This document shows, piece after piece, positions 11,931 to 22,990 of a DNA stretch of 64,000 nucleotides (positions are counted from its first letter, which is position 1; each line of letters opens with the position of its first letter). The translations under genes were made by a program, and so were the position numbers. The DNA is from Oenanthe sinensis (Eukaryota > Streptophyta > Magnoliopsida > Apiales > Apiaceae), in the NCBI GenBank assembly GCA_028671895.1, contig CM053809.1, positions 727,501-791,500 of the forward strand, in the 5' to 3' direction. Under the pieces are notes generated by a model. That model was not told where the DNA came from. It worked only from the letters and a program-made list of their open reading frames with translations, and ran no database searches.

Positions 11931-13454
11931 ATTTGCCTGATCAACCAAGGTGTTAACCTTATTTGGTGATGCAGGTGAGAGTGTTGGCTCCACCCTGAGT
12001 TGCAAAGAGGGTGAATTTGAAACAATGAAGTTGTCAATCAACACTGTTTCTGAAGAAATAGTTTTTGAGGGAGATTGAGAAGAAAATTCAGATAAAGAAT
12101 GGGGCTGTGCCTCAGGAAGATTCTGAGACACATCAAAAGAAGAAACGGAAGGCTCCACCAAATTTTCATTTGGCTTTGCAAGTGTGTGTGTGCCCTGTGC
12201 AGTATTTGTAATCTTCTTTCTTCTTTTGTATGGTTGTATTATTTGGTGACCCTTATCCCCATCTGATGGTCCTGGTTGAGACCTCTTTTCAATAGTTACA
12301 TCTTTTTGAGAAGATGCAACTAGGGATGTGTTCAAGTCCTTTACTACAGCCTCAATCTGTTGGGAGATTGGACTGGAGGCTGGCTGGTTCCTCTCAATCT
12401 CACTCTCCTTATCCTTCTGGCTTTCTTGATGTTGGCCAGTTCCCTCACCCTTATCAACCACCTTCACTCTCCCCTCAGTGATTTTTCTTTTCTTACTTCT
12501 TACAACAGTAGTCTTTTGAGAAACTACTGAGGTGGTTTGATTAGACTTGGGTTTTGAAGGTTGTGCAACTTGGGTAGGAGGAATGGGGGCATTTCCATCT
12601 CCCTCCATTGTTGCAGAAGGCAAAGAAATTTGAGATTTTGAAGAAGAATGTAAAAGATTGAGATTTTGAAGATATACCTGCACAAGAGGAGGATAAATGA
12701 GGCACAACTTAGGGTGTAAGTTGATTCTCACAAGATCCTTGAAGACCCTCTTGTTTTGCATCCATGGCTCCAAGGACTCCATATCTGCACTTATTTCATA
12801 TTCTCCAACAGAGGCATTAATAATCATCATGAAAAATCTTGCAAAGTAGATATTATGTTTCCTAGATGACTTGGGTCCTAATTTGGCAGTCAATTCATTT
12901 AGGAGTAATGTGCCAAAATTAAAATATTTATCAAATAGGACAGAATAAGCAATTTCTTGCATACTTATTGTAATTGCATCAAAATTACTTATTTTTCCAG
13001 AAAATACTTTAATTATGGCATCAAAGAAATAACTCCATTCTTTTCTAAGATTCTTCCTAACAACTTCTCCTAATCCAGTTTCAGCATTTGCATAATTAAC
13101 GGATTCTAACATGTCCCTAATTTCTTCTTCAGTTGGGGGCTTATCACAATTATTTGCAGGCAATCCTAAACATTCAGATAATGAAGTACTATTTATTGTA
13201 TAGGTATTACCTTTGCAAGAATAAGAAATTACCTTCCCATCTGATGAAATCTCTGCAGAGGTCCACAGTTCTTCAACAAAGGAACACACGATTGTTGGTG
13301 CTTCGCTGAGAGCTTTGGAAACTTTGCAATCTCCTAGGAATCGCATCAATGGATGAAAGTCCACAGGAGCATCATTCACCGTTAGACATGCTGTGAAGTT
13401 GTTCTGTTCATAGGTGAACCCAGTGGAAGAGACGATCTTCTTTTGTGGTGCCAT

Positions 13455-13980
13455 TCTTTCAGTTGATATTCAAGAAATTAAAGTGAACTTGAAAGAATTT
13501 GTGAGAGCTCGTGAGAATTAGATAAAATTAGCTTGAGAGAGAGACAGAGATGAATAGAAAAAAAAATAGCAGGTAAGAATGAATTTTTAATTGTTGCTGC
13601 TATTTATATTTCCTAGTATTAAAAAGACTTGAAATGACTTTTTAATTAGTAGATAACCGTTGATGTATAAAAGACTGTAATTTATTACCCTTGATGGTAA
13701 TTCTCCAACGGCTATAATTTGATCAACGGATGAATAAAACTGTAGAAATTCTATTACTATCGACGGATAAAAATAGAGAATTAATCATTTATCGATCGAT
13801 CACTAACTACCAAGATAATTAACTGTCGATAGATAAATATCCATCGATAGGAATAACATTTATCTGTTGATCAAATAGGATGGGATTTATCCATCGATAA
13901 ACAATTACTTAGGTAATTATCTGTCGATAGATAAATATCCATTGAATTGTGAACAATGGCTGCAAAACTTGACAGACATT
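13455..13980. other. RT-E pol-ORF3 spacer with motif array
   Basis: 526-bp non-coding spacer between the end of pol and the start of ORF3. From about 13660 to 13945 it holds at least ten ATCCATCGATAG / ATCNGTCGATAG / ATCAACGGAT variants of the LTR motif. It may carry the signal for expressing ORF3 (internal promoter or splice acceptor), but I cannot show that. Confidence 0.7.
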
Positions 13981-16008
13981 TTAAGCATGAGTATAATTAA
14001 GCATACCTAACTCACAGACTAATCTATTAAAAGTAGATTCATCTAGAGGTTTGGTAAATATGTCTGCAAGTTGTTGTTCACTAGGGACAAAATGTAATTC
14101 AACTGTACCATTCATTACATGTTCCCTAATGAAATGATACCTAATGTCAATGTGTTTAGTTCTGGAATGTTGCACAGGATTTTCTGTTATTGCAATGGCA
14201 CTTGTATTGTCACAGAAGATGGGAATTTTGTTCAAGTTGAACCCATAGTCAAATAGTTGATTCCTCATCCATAAAATTTGTGCACAGCAACTTCCAGCAG
14301 CAATGTACTCAGCTTCTGCAGTTGAAGTTGATACTGAGTGTTGCTTTTTGCTAAACCATGACACAAGTTTATTTCCCAGAAATTGACAGGTGCCTGTAGT
14401 ACTTTTCCTGTCTATTTTGCAACCTGCATAATCAGCATCTGAGTAGCCTATTAGATTGAAACCAGAATCTCTAGGATACCAAATACCTAAATTTGATGTA
14501 CCCTTAAGATATCTGAAAATTCTTTTAATAGCTACTAAATGAGATTCTCTAGGATCAGCCTGAAATCTAGCACATAAGCATGTAGAGAACATTATATCTG
14601 GCCTACTAGCAGTTAAATATAAAAGTGAGCCTACCATGCCTCTATAACTTGAAATATCCACCTTAGCTTCTTTGGTATTTAATTCAAGTTTAGTGGCAGT
14701 GGCCATGGGAGTTTTTGCAGAAGAACATTCACTTAACTCAAATCTCTTTAACAAATCATGAATGTACTTTGTTTGATTTATAAAAATACCATCCTTAACC
14801 TGTTTGACTTGTAACCCAAGAAAGTAGGTAAGCTCTCCCATCATGCTCATTTCATATTTACTCTGCATTAGTTTGACAAACTTCTTGCAAAGTTCCTCAT
14901 TTGTTGATCCAAAAATAATGTCATCCACATAAATTTGTACAAGAATGATAGAGCCATTAACATGTCTACTGAATAGAGTTTTATCAACAGTACCTCTTGT
15001 GAAATTATTCTCAATGAGAAACTGAGATAGAGTGTCATACCAGGCCCTTGGTGCTTGCTTCAAGCCATAAAGTGCTTTGAGTAAAAAGTAGACAGAGTTA
15101 GGAAATTTTAGATCTTCAAAGCCAGGAGGTTGTTCCACATAGACTTCCTCTTCTAGTACTCCATTCAAAAATGCACTTTTCACATCCATCTGGTAGACTT
15201 TGAAATTAGCATGTGCAGCATAGGCCAGAAAGATTCTAATTGCTTCTAACCTTGCAACTGGTGCAAAAGTTTCATCAAAATCAATTCCTTCTTCTTGTGA
15301 ATAACCCTTTGCTACAAGCCTTGCTTTATTCCTAGTCACAATACCAGTTTCATCCATTTTGTTTCTGAATACCCATTTTGTACCAATTACTGATCTGTCT
15401 TTTGGTCTGGGCACCAGCTTCCATACTTTATTTCTTTCAAACTGATTCAGTTCTTCTTGCATAGCCAAAACCCAATCAGGATCCATGAGAGCCTCTTCAA
15501 TTCTTTTGGGTTCTTCTTGAGATAGAAAACTGCTATACAGACACTCATTTTGAGTAGCACTTCTTGTCTTGACACCATCTTCTGCATTTCCAATAATTAG
15601 TTCAAATGGATGGCTTCTTGTCCATTTTCTTTGAGGATACAAATTTTGCCTTGATGATGAAGCTTCATGATCATTTGTATTGAACTCAAAGTGATCTGAA
15701 TTTGTAGAATGATTCTGAAACCCTCCCCCTGAAGTGGATACCCTCGATGTAGATTGTTGATTATCCGTTGAGGAGTTATCAGTTGATGCATTATCAGTTG
15801 ATGGATTTCTGTCAACTGATAAATTATTCATTGATGCAGTAACATCAACTGATATTGGGTTTCTGAACACTTGAGGTTTTATAATTTCTGCCTCTTCATC
15901 GTCATTTACATCATTTGATTCATTCTCAAAATGCAGTGTGTCATGATTTCCTTCATCAAACAAGCCTTGAATCTTTTTATCATCAAATACTACATGTACA
16001 GATTCCAT
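13981..16008 (-). CDS. RT-E pol, C-terminal part: reverse transcriptase and RNase H
   Basis: 675 residues from an ATG at 16008, but this is really the continuation of the upstream ORF: the frame is the same, and only a TGA at 16051-16053 separates them. Residues 1-150 are a Ser/Asn/Thr/Asp-rich linker with STDN repeats. RT follows from about 175 (DPDWVLAMQEELNQFERN), with KARLVAKGYSQEEGIDF, QMDVKSAFLNG and the catalytic YVDD at 360-363. RNase H has GYSDADYAGC at about 521, STAEAEYIAA and a downstream CDNTSAI. The protein ends DIFTKPLDESTFNRLVCELG. RT copies the RNA and RNase H removes it. All catalytic motifs are intact. Confidence 0.92.
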   Translation of the reverse strand: MESVHVVFDDKKIQGLFDEGNHDTLHFENESNDVNDDEEAEIIKPQVFRNPISVDVTASMNNLSVDRNPSTDNASTDNSSTDNQQSTSRVSTSGGGFQNHSTNSDHFEFNTNDHEASSSRQNLYPQRKWTRSHPFELIIGNAEDGVKTRSATQNECLYSSFLSQEEPKRIEEALMDPDWVLAMQEELNQFERNKVWKLVPRPKDRSVIGTKWVFRNKMDETGIVTRNKARLVAKGYSQEEGIDFDETFAPVARLEAIRIFLAYAAHANFKVYQMDVKSAFLNGVLEEEVYVEQPPGFEDLKFPNSVYFLLKALYGLKQAPRAWYDTLSQFLIENNFTRGTVDKTLFSRHVNGSIILVQIYVDDIIFGSTNEELCKKFVKLMQSKYEMSMMGELTYFLGLQVKQVKDGIFINQTKYIHDLLKRFELSECSSAKTPMATATKLELNTKEAKVDISSYRGMVGSLLYLTASRPDIMFSTCLCARFQADPRESHLVAIKRIFRYLKGTSNLGIWYPRDSGFNLIGYSDADYAGCKIDRKSTTGTCQFLGNKLVSWFSKKQHSVSTSTAEAEYIAAGSCCAQILWMRNQLFDYGFNLNKIPIFCDNTSAIAITENPVQHSRTKHIDIRYHFIREHVMNGTVELHFVPSEQQLADIFTKPLDESTFNRLVCELGMLNYTHA
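15745..15860. repeat. ATCAGTTGAT-type motif cluster inside RT-E pol linker
   Basis: About six copies of ATCAGTTGATG / ATCCGTTGA / ATCAACTGAT lie in the linker between integrase and RT and are read as STDNxSTDN repeats. They match the LTR and ORF3 arrays of this element. Confidence 0.8.
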
Positions 16009-16050
16009 AACAATGTGTAGTCTGAGATTGTAGATTCTATAGGCTACACC

Positions 16051-18534
16051 TCATAGTGCATACCCAACAAATATAGCTTCATCAGCCTTGGCTTCAAATT
16101 TTCCTAGATTTTCACCTTGATTTCTTAGTACGTAACACTTGCAGCCAAAGACATGAAGAAATCCCACCTTTGGCTTTTTGTCTTTCTTGATCAATTGATA
16201 AGGAGTCTTCCCTTGAGCTTTATTTACTAGGGAGATGTTTTGAGTAAAACATGCTGTGTTTATGGCCTCAGCCCAGAAGTATGTTGGGAGTTTGGCATCT
16301 TCCAACATGGTTCTAGCAGCTTCAATCAATGTCCTATTTTTCCTTTCAACTACCCCATTTTGTTGAGGTGTTCTGGGTGCAGAGAATGTGTGTATGATTC
16401 CTTTTGATTCACAGAACTCTTTCATTGTGGAATTTTTGAATTCTGTTCCATTGTCACTCCTTATCTTCTTTACATCCAATTCAAGATTTTTCTCATTTTC
16501 TCTTATGTGCTTGATGATGAGATGACTAGCTTCATCCTTTGAATGTAGAAAATAAGTCCATGAGAATCTTGAAAAATCATCCACAATGACTAGAGCATAC
16601 CTCTTCTTTGCAATAGACGTAATATTTACAGGACCAAACAAATCCATATGTAATAACTCAAGTGGCTTTTCAATTGAAGATTCCAATTTCGACTTAAATG
16701 ATGCCTTCCTCTGTTTTCCTTTCTGACAAGCATCACAAAGTCCATCCTTGACAAATTCCATTTGTGGTAAGCCTCTCACTTGATTTTTCTTAACCAAGAG
16801 ATTCATGGCTTTGAAATTCAAGTGAGCTAATTTCTTATGCCACAGCCAACTTTCATTTGTACTTGCCTTAGAGAGAAGACAAGTCATTGATTCTGCATTT
16901 GTTGAGTTGAAGTCAGCTATGTACACATTCCCTTTTCTATTCCCAGTCATGACCAGGCTTCCATCTACCTTGTTGGAAATTATGCATGTTTCTGTTGTGA
17001 AACAGACTTTATTTCCATTGTCACATAGTTGACTTATGCTTAACAAGTTATGTCTTAAGCCATCAACTAATGCAACAGGTTCAATGATGACATTCTCTCT
17101 TGAAATCAAGCCATATCCCATGGTGTGCCCTTTGCTGTCATCTCCAAAAGTTACTCCAGGGCCAGCTTTCTCCTCAAACTTTGTGAGCAGGGATTTATCT
17201 CCAGTCATGTGTCTTGAACATCCACTGTCCAAGTACCAAAGATTTCTTCTCTTTCCCTGATTGCTAGATGAACTAGCTTCCTGGTCATCTTGATTGGCCA
17301 TTAGTGCAAGATTGATGTGTTCTTCTTCTTCTTCAGAATCCTCCTCAGCAGCCCAGTCCTTTTCTTCTGTCACAAAAGCCTTCTCTCTTTGTTTGAGCAA
17401 GTCAAAGTACTTCTTTTTATAGTCAACACCATCACTAGACTTTGACCTCTTTTCAACTTTGGGCTTTCTGCATTCACTTGAAAAGTGACCAGCCAATCCA
17501 CAGTTAAAGCATCTGAATTGAGTTCTGTCAACAAGATTTTTGCCTTGTTGAGTGTCTCTCCTGAACTGTGATCCAGGCCTTTGCATTGGATTCCTTTTGA
17601 ACTTGAGTTTGGAAAATTTTCTTGATAGAAAAGCTAAATGCTCATCTATTTCATCCATTTCATCTTTGATGAGTGACTCATCACTATCACAAAGTTCTTT
17701 TCCTTTACCAGTAGAAGATTCATCATATCTAACATAATTTGCACCATTGCCATGACCTTCTTTCTTCCCTTCTTTGAAATCAGCATCTTCATATGTTTCT
17801 GCAACTTGCTTTTCCTTGACCATCAAAGCAATGGACTTTTCTCTCTTCTGACTTTTCTCAATTTCCTCATCTTGCTGTAGCTCCAACTCATAGGTTTTCA
17901 AGATGCCATACAGCTTGTCCAAGGTATAATCTTTAAAGTCAGGAGATTGCCTTATAGAGACAGTCATTGGTTTCCATTCTTTGGGTAGGGACCTCAAGAA
18001 TTTGAGGTTGGTGTCCTCAACAGCATAAACTCTTCCATATAGTTTAAGCTCATTCAATAGCTTTTGAAACCTACTATATGTATCATTTATTGTTTCACCA
18101 CCCTTGAAGTGAAAGGTCTCATACTTTTGAATCAAGAGTTGCATCTTGTTCTTTCTTACTTGCTCAGTACCTTCACAGAGGGTTTGAAGAGTGTCCCAGA
18201 CTTCTTTGGAGGTTGTACAACTGATGACATTGTCAAACATGTCCTTGTCAAGACCATTAAACAAAATATTCATGGCCTTTTTGTCCTTGTGTACTTCCTT
18301 TTCATCTTCATCTGTATACTCACTCACAGATTTAGGAATGAGTTTGTCTGGTGCTTGAGTACCGTCTGCATTTACACTTGTAACTATTTTCATAGGCACA
18401 TGTGGACCTTTCTCTATGCAATGAACATAGGAAGGATCAATAGATAGCAGATGCAAGTGCATTTTTACTTTCCAGGGAAAATATTCATCTTTCTCTAGAA
18501 CTGGAATCTTAACTCCTGTTTCTCTTTGACCCAT
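16051..18534 (-). CDS. RT-E gag, protease and integrase
   Basis: 827 residues from the ATG at 18534 (MGQRETGVKIPVLEKDEYF). A longer frame begins in the LTR and reads through the primer site (NNWYQSKL), so I prefer this start. Order: Copia gag domain (about 10-240, with CTTSKEVWDTLQTLCEGTEQ); a CX2CX4HX4C zinc knuckle CFNCGLAGHFSSEC at about 341; protease LDSGCSRHMTG at about 433; the pre-integrase domain WLWHKKLAHLNFKAMNL; and an integrase core with Asp in HMDLFGP (about 629), Asp in RSDNGTEF (about 691) and Glu in GVVERKNR (about 727). It stops at TGA (16051-16053), where related proteins continue through AYRIYN-like sequence. That suggests a nonsense change, possibly CGA to TGA, within a single gag-pol frame. 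Confidence 0.92.
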   Translation of the reverse strand: MGQRETGVKIPVLEKDEYFPWKVKMHLHLLSIDPSYVHCIEKGPHVPMKIVTSVNADGTQAPDKLIPKSVSEYTDEDEKEVHKDKKAMNILFNGLDKDMFDNVISCTTSKEVWDTLQTLCEGTEQVRKNKMQLLIQKYETFHFKGGETINDTYSRFQKLLNELKLYGRVYAVEDTNLKFLRSLPKEWKPMTVSIRQSPDFKDYTLDKLYGILKTYELELQQDEEIEKSQKREKSIALMVKEKQVAETYEDADFKEGKKEGHGNGANYVRYDESSTGKGKELCDSDESLIKDEMDEIDEHLAFLSRKFSKLKFKRNPMQRPGSQFRRDTQQGKNLVDRTQFRCFNCGLAGHFSSECRKPKVEKRSKSSDGVDYKKKYFDLLKQREKAFVTEEKDWAAEEDSEEEEEHINLALMANQDDQEASSSSNQGKRRNLWYLDSGCSRHMTGDKSLLTKFEEKAGPGVTFGDDSKGHTMGYGLISRENVIIEPVALVDGLRHNLLSISQLCDNGNKVCFTTETCIISNKVDGSLVMTGNRKGNVYIADFNSTNAESMTCLLSKASTNESWLWHKKLAHLNFKAMNLLVKKNQVRGLPQMEFVKDGLCDACQKGKQRKASFKSKLESSIEKPLELLHMDLFGPVNITSIAKKRYALVIVDDFSRFSWTYFLHSKDEASHLIIKHIRENEKNLELDVKKIRSDNGTEFKNSTMKEFCESKGIIHTFSAPRTPQQNGVVERKNRTLIEAARTMLEDAKLPTYFWAEAINTACFTQNISLVNKAQGKTPYQLIKKDKKPKVGFLHVFGCKCYVLRNQGENLGKFEAKADEAIFVGYAL

Positions 18535-18579
18535 TCTTGATGTACTTTTAGATCTTGACTTTCTGTTTGTTGAAAGCTT

Positions 18580-18591
18580 GCTCTGATACCA
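18580..18591 (-). other. RT-E primer binding site (initiator tRNA-Met)
   Basis: The minus strand reads TGGTATCAGAGC two bases inside the 5' LTR. This is complementary to the 3' end of plant initiator tRNA-Met, the usual Copia primer. Confidence 0.95.
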
Positions 18592-18593
18592 AT

Positions 18594-19688
18594 TGTTATT
18601 CGCCCTTAAGTACACTAAGTTTGGAGAAGGGGGGGGTTGAATACAAACTTAAGAATTAAGTCAACTTCTTGCGGAAATAAGTTTGTACAAAGAGAGTGTT
18701 TAATTAAGATTGATGTAACTAAGAACTGGATAACTAAAGTGTTGATAACAGACACAACAAGATTAAAAATTACTAGTGGATTGTTTTTCCACTAGTGTGT
18801 TTTTGCTTTCAATTGATCTTAGTAAAAATACTAAGCTGCGTACAAAGTTGAATGTAGAATCTAGAAAAGCATTACAAGTTCTGCCTGATTTTCTACTTTG
18901 CTTTTCTTGAGTTCTATTTCAAAAACAACTACTTCTTTGCTACTGTGTTGTTGCTTTTTATAAACAACAACTACTCCTCTAGTTTTCTATCGACTGATAA
19001 CAATATAATATTACAATTTATACTGTTTACATAAAAATAGAAACTAGCTCCTTTTCACAGCTTTCCTTGTAGAACTTACTAGCCCTGGAAGTGTCTTTTG
19101 TCTTAAGATATTCCTTGGATGCTGTGTTGCCTAGAAAGTCTTCACAGTCCTGACAGGACTGTCTTCCAATGATTCAGTTTCTGCACTTTGCTTATCCATC
19201 GATGGATAGGATATCTGTTGATCAGTTGATGTGTCGATGGATAATTGAGCTATCCATCGACTCCTTATCCATTGATGATTCTTTATCCGTTGACTGTAAT
19301 TATCCATTGATAGCTTTCATCCGTTGAGTAGTGTCTTCATCCATCGACTTCAACATCAGTTGATCACTTCACTTGTGAGAATTCTGACTTAGAATATTTA
19401 CAATTGATCAGCCATTCTTCACATCTGTTGAGAAGCTAGAAATTGAAGTCAATAACATCAGTTGACTACATCATTGCATCCATCGAGGTAATACAATCAA
19501 TTGATAGTGAAACATAAATCAATGCTACAATCCAGTTTATCAGTTGAGAAACAAGTTTCAACTGATAGCTGGTTTCCTAATCAATGGATATTTATAAGTC
19601 ATATCCATTGATCAGTTACAAAAATAATTTTGAGTCCCTATTGAAATTCTAAGTAATTTGTTATCATCAAAATTCATAATTCCTAACA
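18594..19688 (-). repeat. RT-E 5' LTR
   Basis: 1,095-bp LTR nearly identical to 8198-9296. By eye the differences are C/T in the AGCYCTGG block near 19083, A/G in CTATCRACTG near 18991, and the G run. In transcription order, U3 runs from 19688 to the TATA box, and R-U5 from there to 18594. The motif array lies at about 19197-19617, upstream of TATA. Confidence 0.95.
18956..18962 (-). promoter_or_regulatory. RT-E LTR TATA box
   Basis: TATAAAA on the minus strand, about 365 bases before the end of the LTR. It is the best TATA candidate for the genomic RNA, with the ATCCATCGATGGAT motif array beginning about 240 bases upstream. Confidence 0.6.
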
Positions 19689-19693
19689 TACTC
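19689..19693. other. RT-E target-site duplication, right (TACTC)
   Basis: Repeat of 8193-8197 immediately outside the right LTR. Confidence 0.95.
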
Positions 19694-22439
19694 TTATACA
19701 TGCACGGCACTACCAATCACTACTCTACTACCCAGATTCATCAAGAACTGTCTCTAGGAAATGTTGTTACACAAAACCCTTTGTCATGACAGATGTGTCC
19801 TTAATGTTTCCTTAGATATTCAGTGGGTAGAGTAGACTTCTTCAAATATGATTGAGATCATCTTGCATTATTTTTAAATTGACAAATTCCTTTCTAATAT
19901 GCAATCAATCAATCTGGATCACTCAGTGTTCCTAAGAATCTCAACTCTTACTCAATGAGCACTGCTAGCCTTTGAACATCAAACACGACTAGTTGAACCA
20001 ACTTACTGATGCTCCCCCTGTGATGTTGCTTGCAGCTTTTCTTCATCTGGTGTCATCTGATCTTGAGTCCTAAACAGGATGTCAACATTTAGAAATTCAA
20101 AGCAAAAATCAAACGAATGCTAGGGAGCTTGATGATGATGTTCACTCCATCTAGATCATCTTAAATCAATCACAGACTCTGTGTAAGCTCTTAACTCCAA
20201 ATAAGATAGCCTTCCATCACACCATGTGACTTCAGGCATGATTAATCTTACTTGAGGTCTTCTCTTTAGATTTGCTGATTAGACTTACTGTGTCAACTGA
20301 TTCAGCCGTAGTTAATAGGAAACCTTAACTCTATCCATTATCCTTGTAATTCCACTCAAGGTCTGGATTTCCCTATCAACTCCTCCATTTGGTCATGAAG
20401 TCCGGAAACTGAACTTTACTCTAGAATACTCCTTTCAGTGCAGACATAACATAGAACTTTGTTCATCAACAAATTCCATTACCTGCCTTCAAAGTGTTCT
20501 TACAACAATCTGCCTAATCCTTTGAATGTGATTAATCACTGAGATGCTTCATCTATCAAATGCACGAACAAACACCAAAACTAAACAGGGTAGCCTTTGA
20601 CTTGACTTCCCTTCAACTGACATACTTCACTAATGTCCTTCTTAAAAGAATTTCATTAGAAGTAGTCTTTTCTCACCAACTTCATCTTTACCGTCGAATC
20701 TGTTATCTTGATAAACCAAGTGTGAGAGCATCATTTGTTGTTGCAGCTAACTCCATTTTGATAAACTTCAACGAATAGTTGACTTCATCATAATCATTGC
20801 ATTTCGTGTCAGCAATAACCTCACTTCCAGTAGAGTGAGCTTCTATTTCTCTTGACCCCGATTAATACTATTCATCCTCGAACTGATATTAGGAAACCCT
20901 TTGCAAAGAATTCCCTAGGTCTTCCTTAATATTGTGCTTCAGATCATTCAAGAAAATAGGTAACCTTGTTTAACCATTTGAATACCAAAGCAAAAATAGT
21001 TACATGCCTTGAACATGAAAATGTCAGAGATATATAACTTGTACATGTTGAAAGATACTCTGCATTCACAAATGATTAAGACACGTGGTCCTCAATTTTG
21101 ATTGAGTCCAAGGGGTAGAGATATTTCTAAACATAGTTAACAACAAATAAGTCAAGTTCAACATGCTCATTCTTATCTGACTGATCACTCCTCATCTATA
21201 TCAGCCTCAACAAGTAGTCTTGGCTATGAGCTCAGTGATCCCAACCTCACTTAAGGTGGACTAGCAATCTATAAGAATCATGTCGTACATATATGTAGTC
21301 ATAGAAGAATCAATCACTCAGATTCCTAATTCTTCTAAATCACCTTTGTTGTTCACTTTAACATTATATTATCTCTAATTACCTGAGTCAATTTAAATTT
21401 AAAATTTTAATTCATGGTTTATTATACTGACCCCTAGGCAATTCCCAAATTAGAAACAAACTCATCTTAACAAGCACATGATCAGATATAGCATTTAATA
21501 CAACCATGCGAGTATAAACAGATTATAGACAATGTAAACATCAAGGCACTTAGCATGCAGAAAATACTCTTTCCGGTAAATATACCTCTACAAATACCTA
21601 AGACTCTATATGCTAACATGATCAATTTTCGTAAAGCAAGCATTAAATCACACAAGATCTAATCATGAAGTTAAATACTGATAAACAAGCAACACTAACA
21701 AACTAGCGTAAGTTATCTAATTTATATAGAAATTAAGGTGAGACATGCATTACATCAAACTTATAATATGATGCAGTTCAACACTTAATACTCTATAATT
21801 GAATCAAACAAGTATAAACTAGTTAGAAAGTATACATGAGCGATGCTTAGCATTCCATCTCAAGTGATAATCAATTGATCCAAATCAATTTCCATTCTAC
21901 TGACACTCATGGAAGTATCATTGCATTTGACCTCAATAACCAATGATGTTCCTGCTTCAACCCAAACTGATACATGATTGTTCTGCTTAAAGACTCCGAC
22001 ATAGAATGTCTCATGTTCTGCTTGAAAAGATCACTCTTCTTTGCATGTGTAGCAATAACCCCTTAATTATCATATGTCAGTGATAATCAAACCTTGTGTA
22101 TTTCTGCCACTGATGTCCTTTAACCAAATCTTCAATTATTGTTTTGGTTCTTTGACCGATAAACTAAATTCCTTTTCAAAATCCCAAATTCTTCAGATAT
22201 TGATTCGAAAACCACTGATCGAAGACTCTTCCCTAAATGAACTGATCCCCTTTCAATAACCAAATGATCCACTGAGTAGACCGATGTAGAAATACATCTC
22301 CAATGGTAAGATCAGGTCTCAACTCTATTAGAATGTTCTTCAGTCAGTTCGTTTGTCCTCAACGAACGAAGAATCAACTCCTGTTGTTTCGTTTAATAAA
22401 ACATTTTGTTCAAACAGAAGTATTTAATTTTTTAGGAAT

Positions 22440-22990
22440 TTAAATAATCAAAAAAAATTGAAAATGCATTTTTTGATAAATAATAATAAATTTCTCAATT
22501 TCAAATTATAAATAAAATCAAATTATTCGAAAAGAAAGTTTTGATATAGATATAACAAATTTTTCAAGGTATATTAAATAATCCTGAAAAAGAAATTATT
22601 TCAAATCAAAATTAATTTCCAAAGAATTTTATAGAATTTATAATCCAAAACAGTTTCAATTATAATTAAAATAAAACAGATTGAAAATATAAGTTTGATA
22701 TAAAAATAATAAATTTTCAAGTCATCTAAGATATTCTTGAAAATAAATTATTTCAACCAAAATAATTTTCCAAAAAGTTTTATGAGATTTATAATTAAAA
22801 CTTCCAAGCTTAAATTATAATTAAAATAAAACAACTCGAAAACATAATTTTGAAATAAAAATACTAAATTTTCAAAACATTTAAAATGTTCATGAAAATA
22901 AATTATTTCAAGCCAAAAATATTTTCCAAAGAGTTTTATAAAATTTATAATTAAAGTTTTATAAAAAAATAAATTATTAAATCTCAAAAA
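22440..22990. repeat. AT-rich ~153-bp diverged tandem repeats
   Basis: AATTATTTCAA blocks start at 22594, 22746 and 22901, spacings of 152 and 155 bases. Each is followed by a TTTTCCAAARARTTTTATA-like block and AATTATAATTAAAATAAAAC. A further, more diverged unit lies on the left. Repeated FYFNYNL and IKLFGK peptides on the minus strand are a by-product. Confidence 0.7.

Larger units (their letters stand above)
9477..13454 (-). pseudogene. RT-E ORF3 (extra ORF after pol), one in-frame stop
   Basis: One reading frame of 1,326 codons starts at MAPQKK (13454) and ends in an Arg run (ESRGRRRR). A single TAG at 10770-10772 (codon 895) splits it; both halves are in the same frame, so I treat it as one gene. 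Residues 1-230 look globular (FVEELWTSAEIS, EWSYFFDAI) and resemble the start of the RT-B ORF3 in layout. Residues 280-780 are low-complexity and rich in Ser, Thr, Pro, Glu and Lys, including a SMD/STD repeat at about 515-570. Charged, probably coiled-coil segments follow, then a basic region and a C-terminal domain (IEYEDGSHSTFTFNQV, LNRKYYLTEELGKAI). I see no signal peptide or membrane segment, so 'env-like' would describe position only. The function is unknown. The stop could be a recent CAG-to-TAG change. Confidence 0.85.
8198..19688 (-). mobile_element. RT-E: complete young Copia (SIRE-like) retrotransposon
   Basis: This is a full 11.5-kb minus-strand element with TSD TACTC. Read on the minus strand, its order is 5' LTR (18594-19688), primer site, gag-protease-integrase, RT-RNase H, spacer, ORF3, polypurine tract, 3' LTR (8198-9296). 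By eye the two LTRs differ at two substitutions and in a G run of 12 versus 8, which points to very recent insertion. Two in-frame stops (one in pol, one in ORF3) are the only breaks I see in about 8.6 kb of coding sequence. The extra ORF after pol, the iMet primer site and the C-rich U5 end all fit the SIRE/Maximus lineage. Confidence 0.95.

Noticed and set aside
18580..18591. tRNA gene remnants at the primer sites
   Set aside because: Only the 12-base complement of the tRNA 3' end is present, as expected of a primer site.
18535..18615. Upstream start (MYLRANNN) for RT-E gag
   Set aside because: That stretch is LTR end and primer site; the ATG at 18534 is the first one downstream of the primer site in this frame.
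20560..22259. Short plus-strand ORFs in the RT-C interior as host genes
   Set aside because: They are at most 73 residues, with no recognisable domain or splice pattern, inside a retrotransposon.
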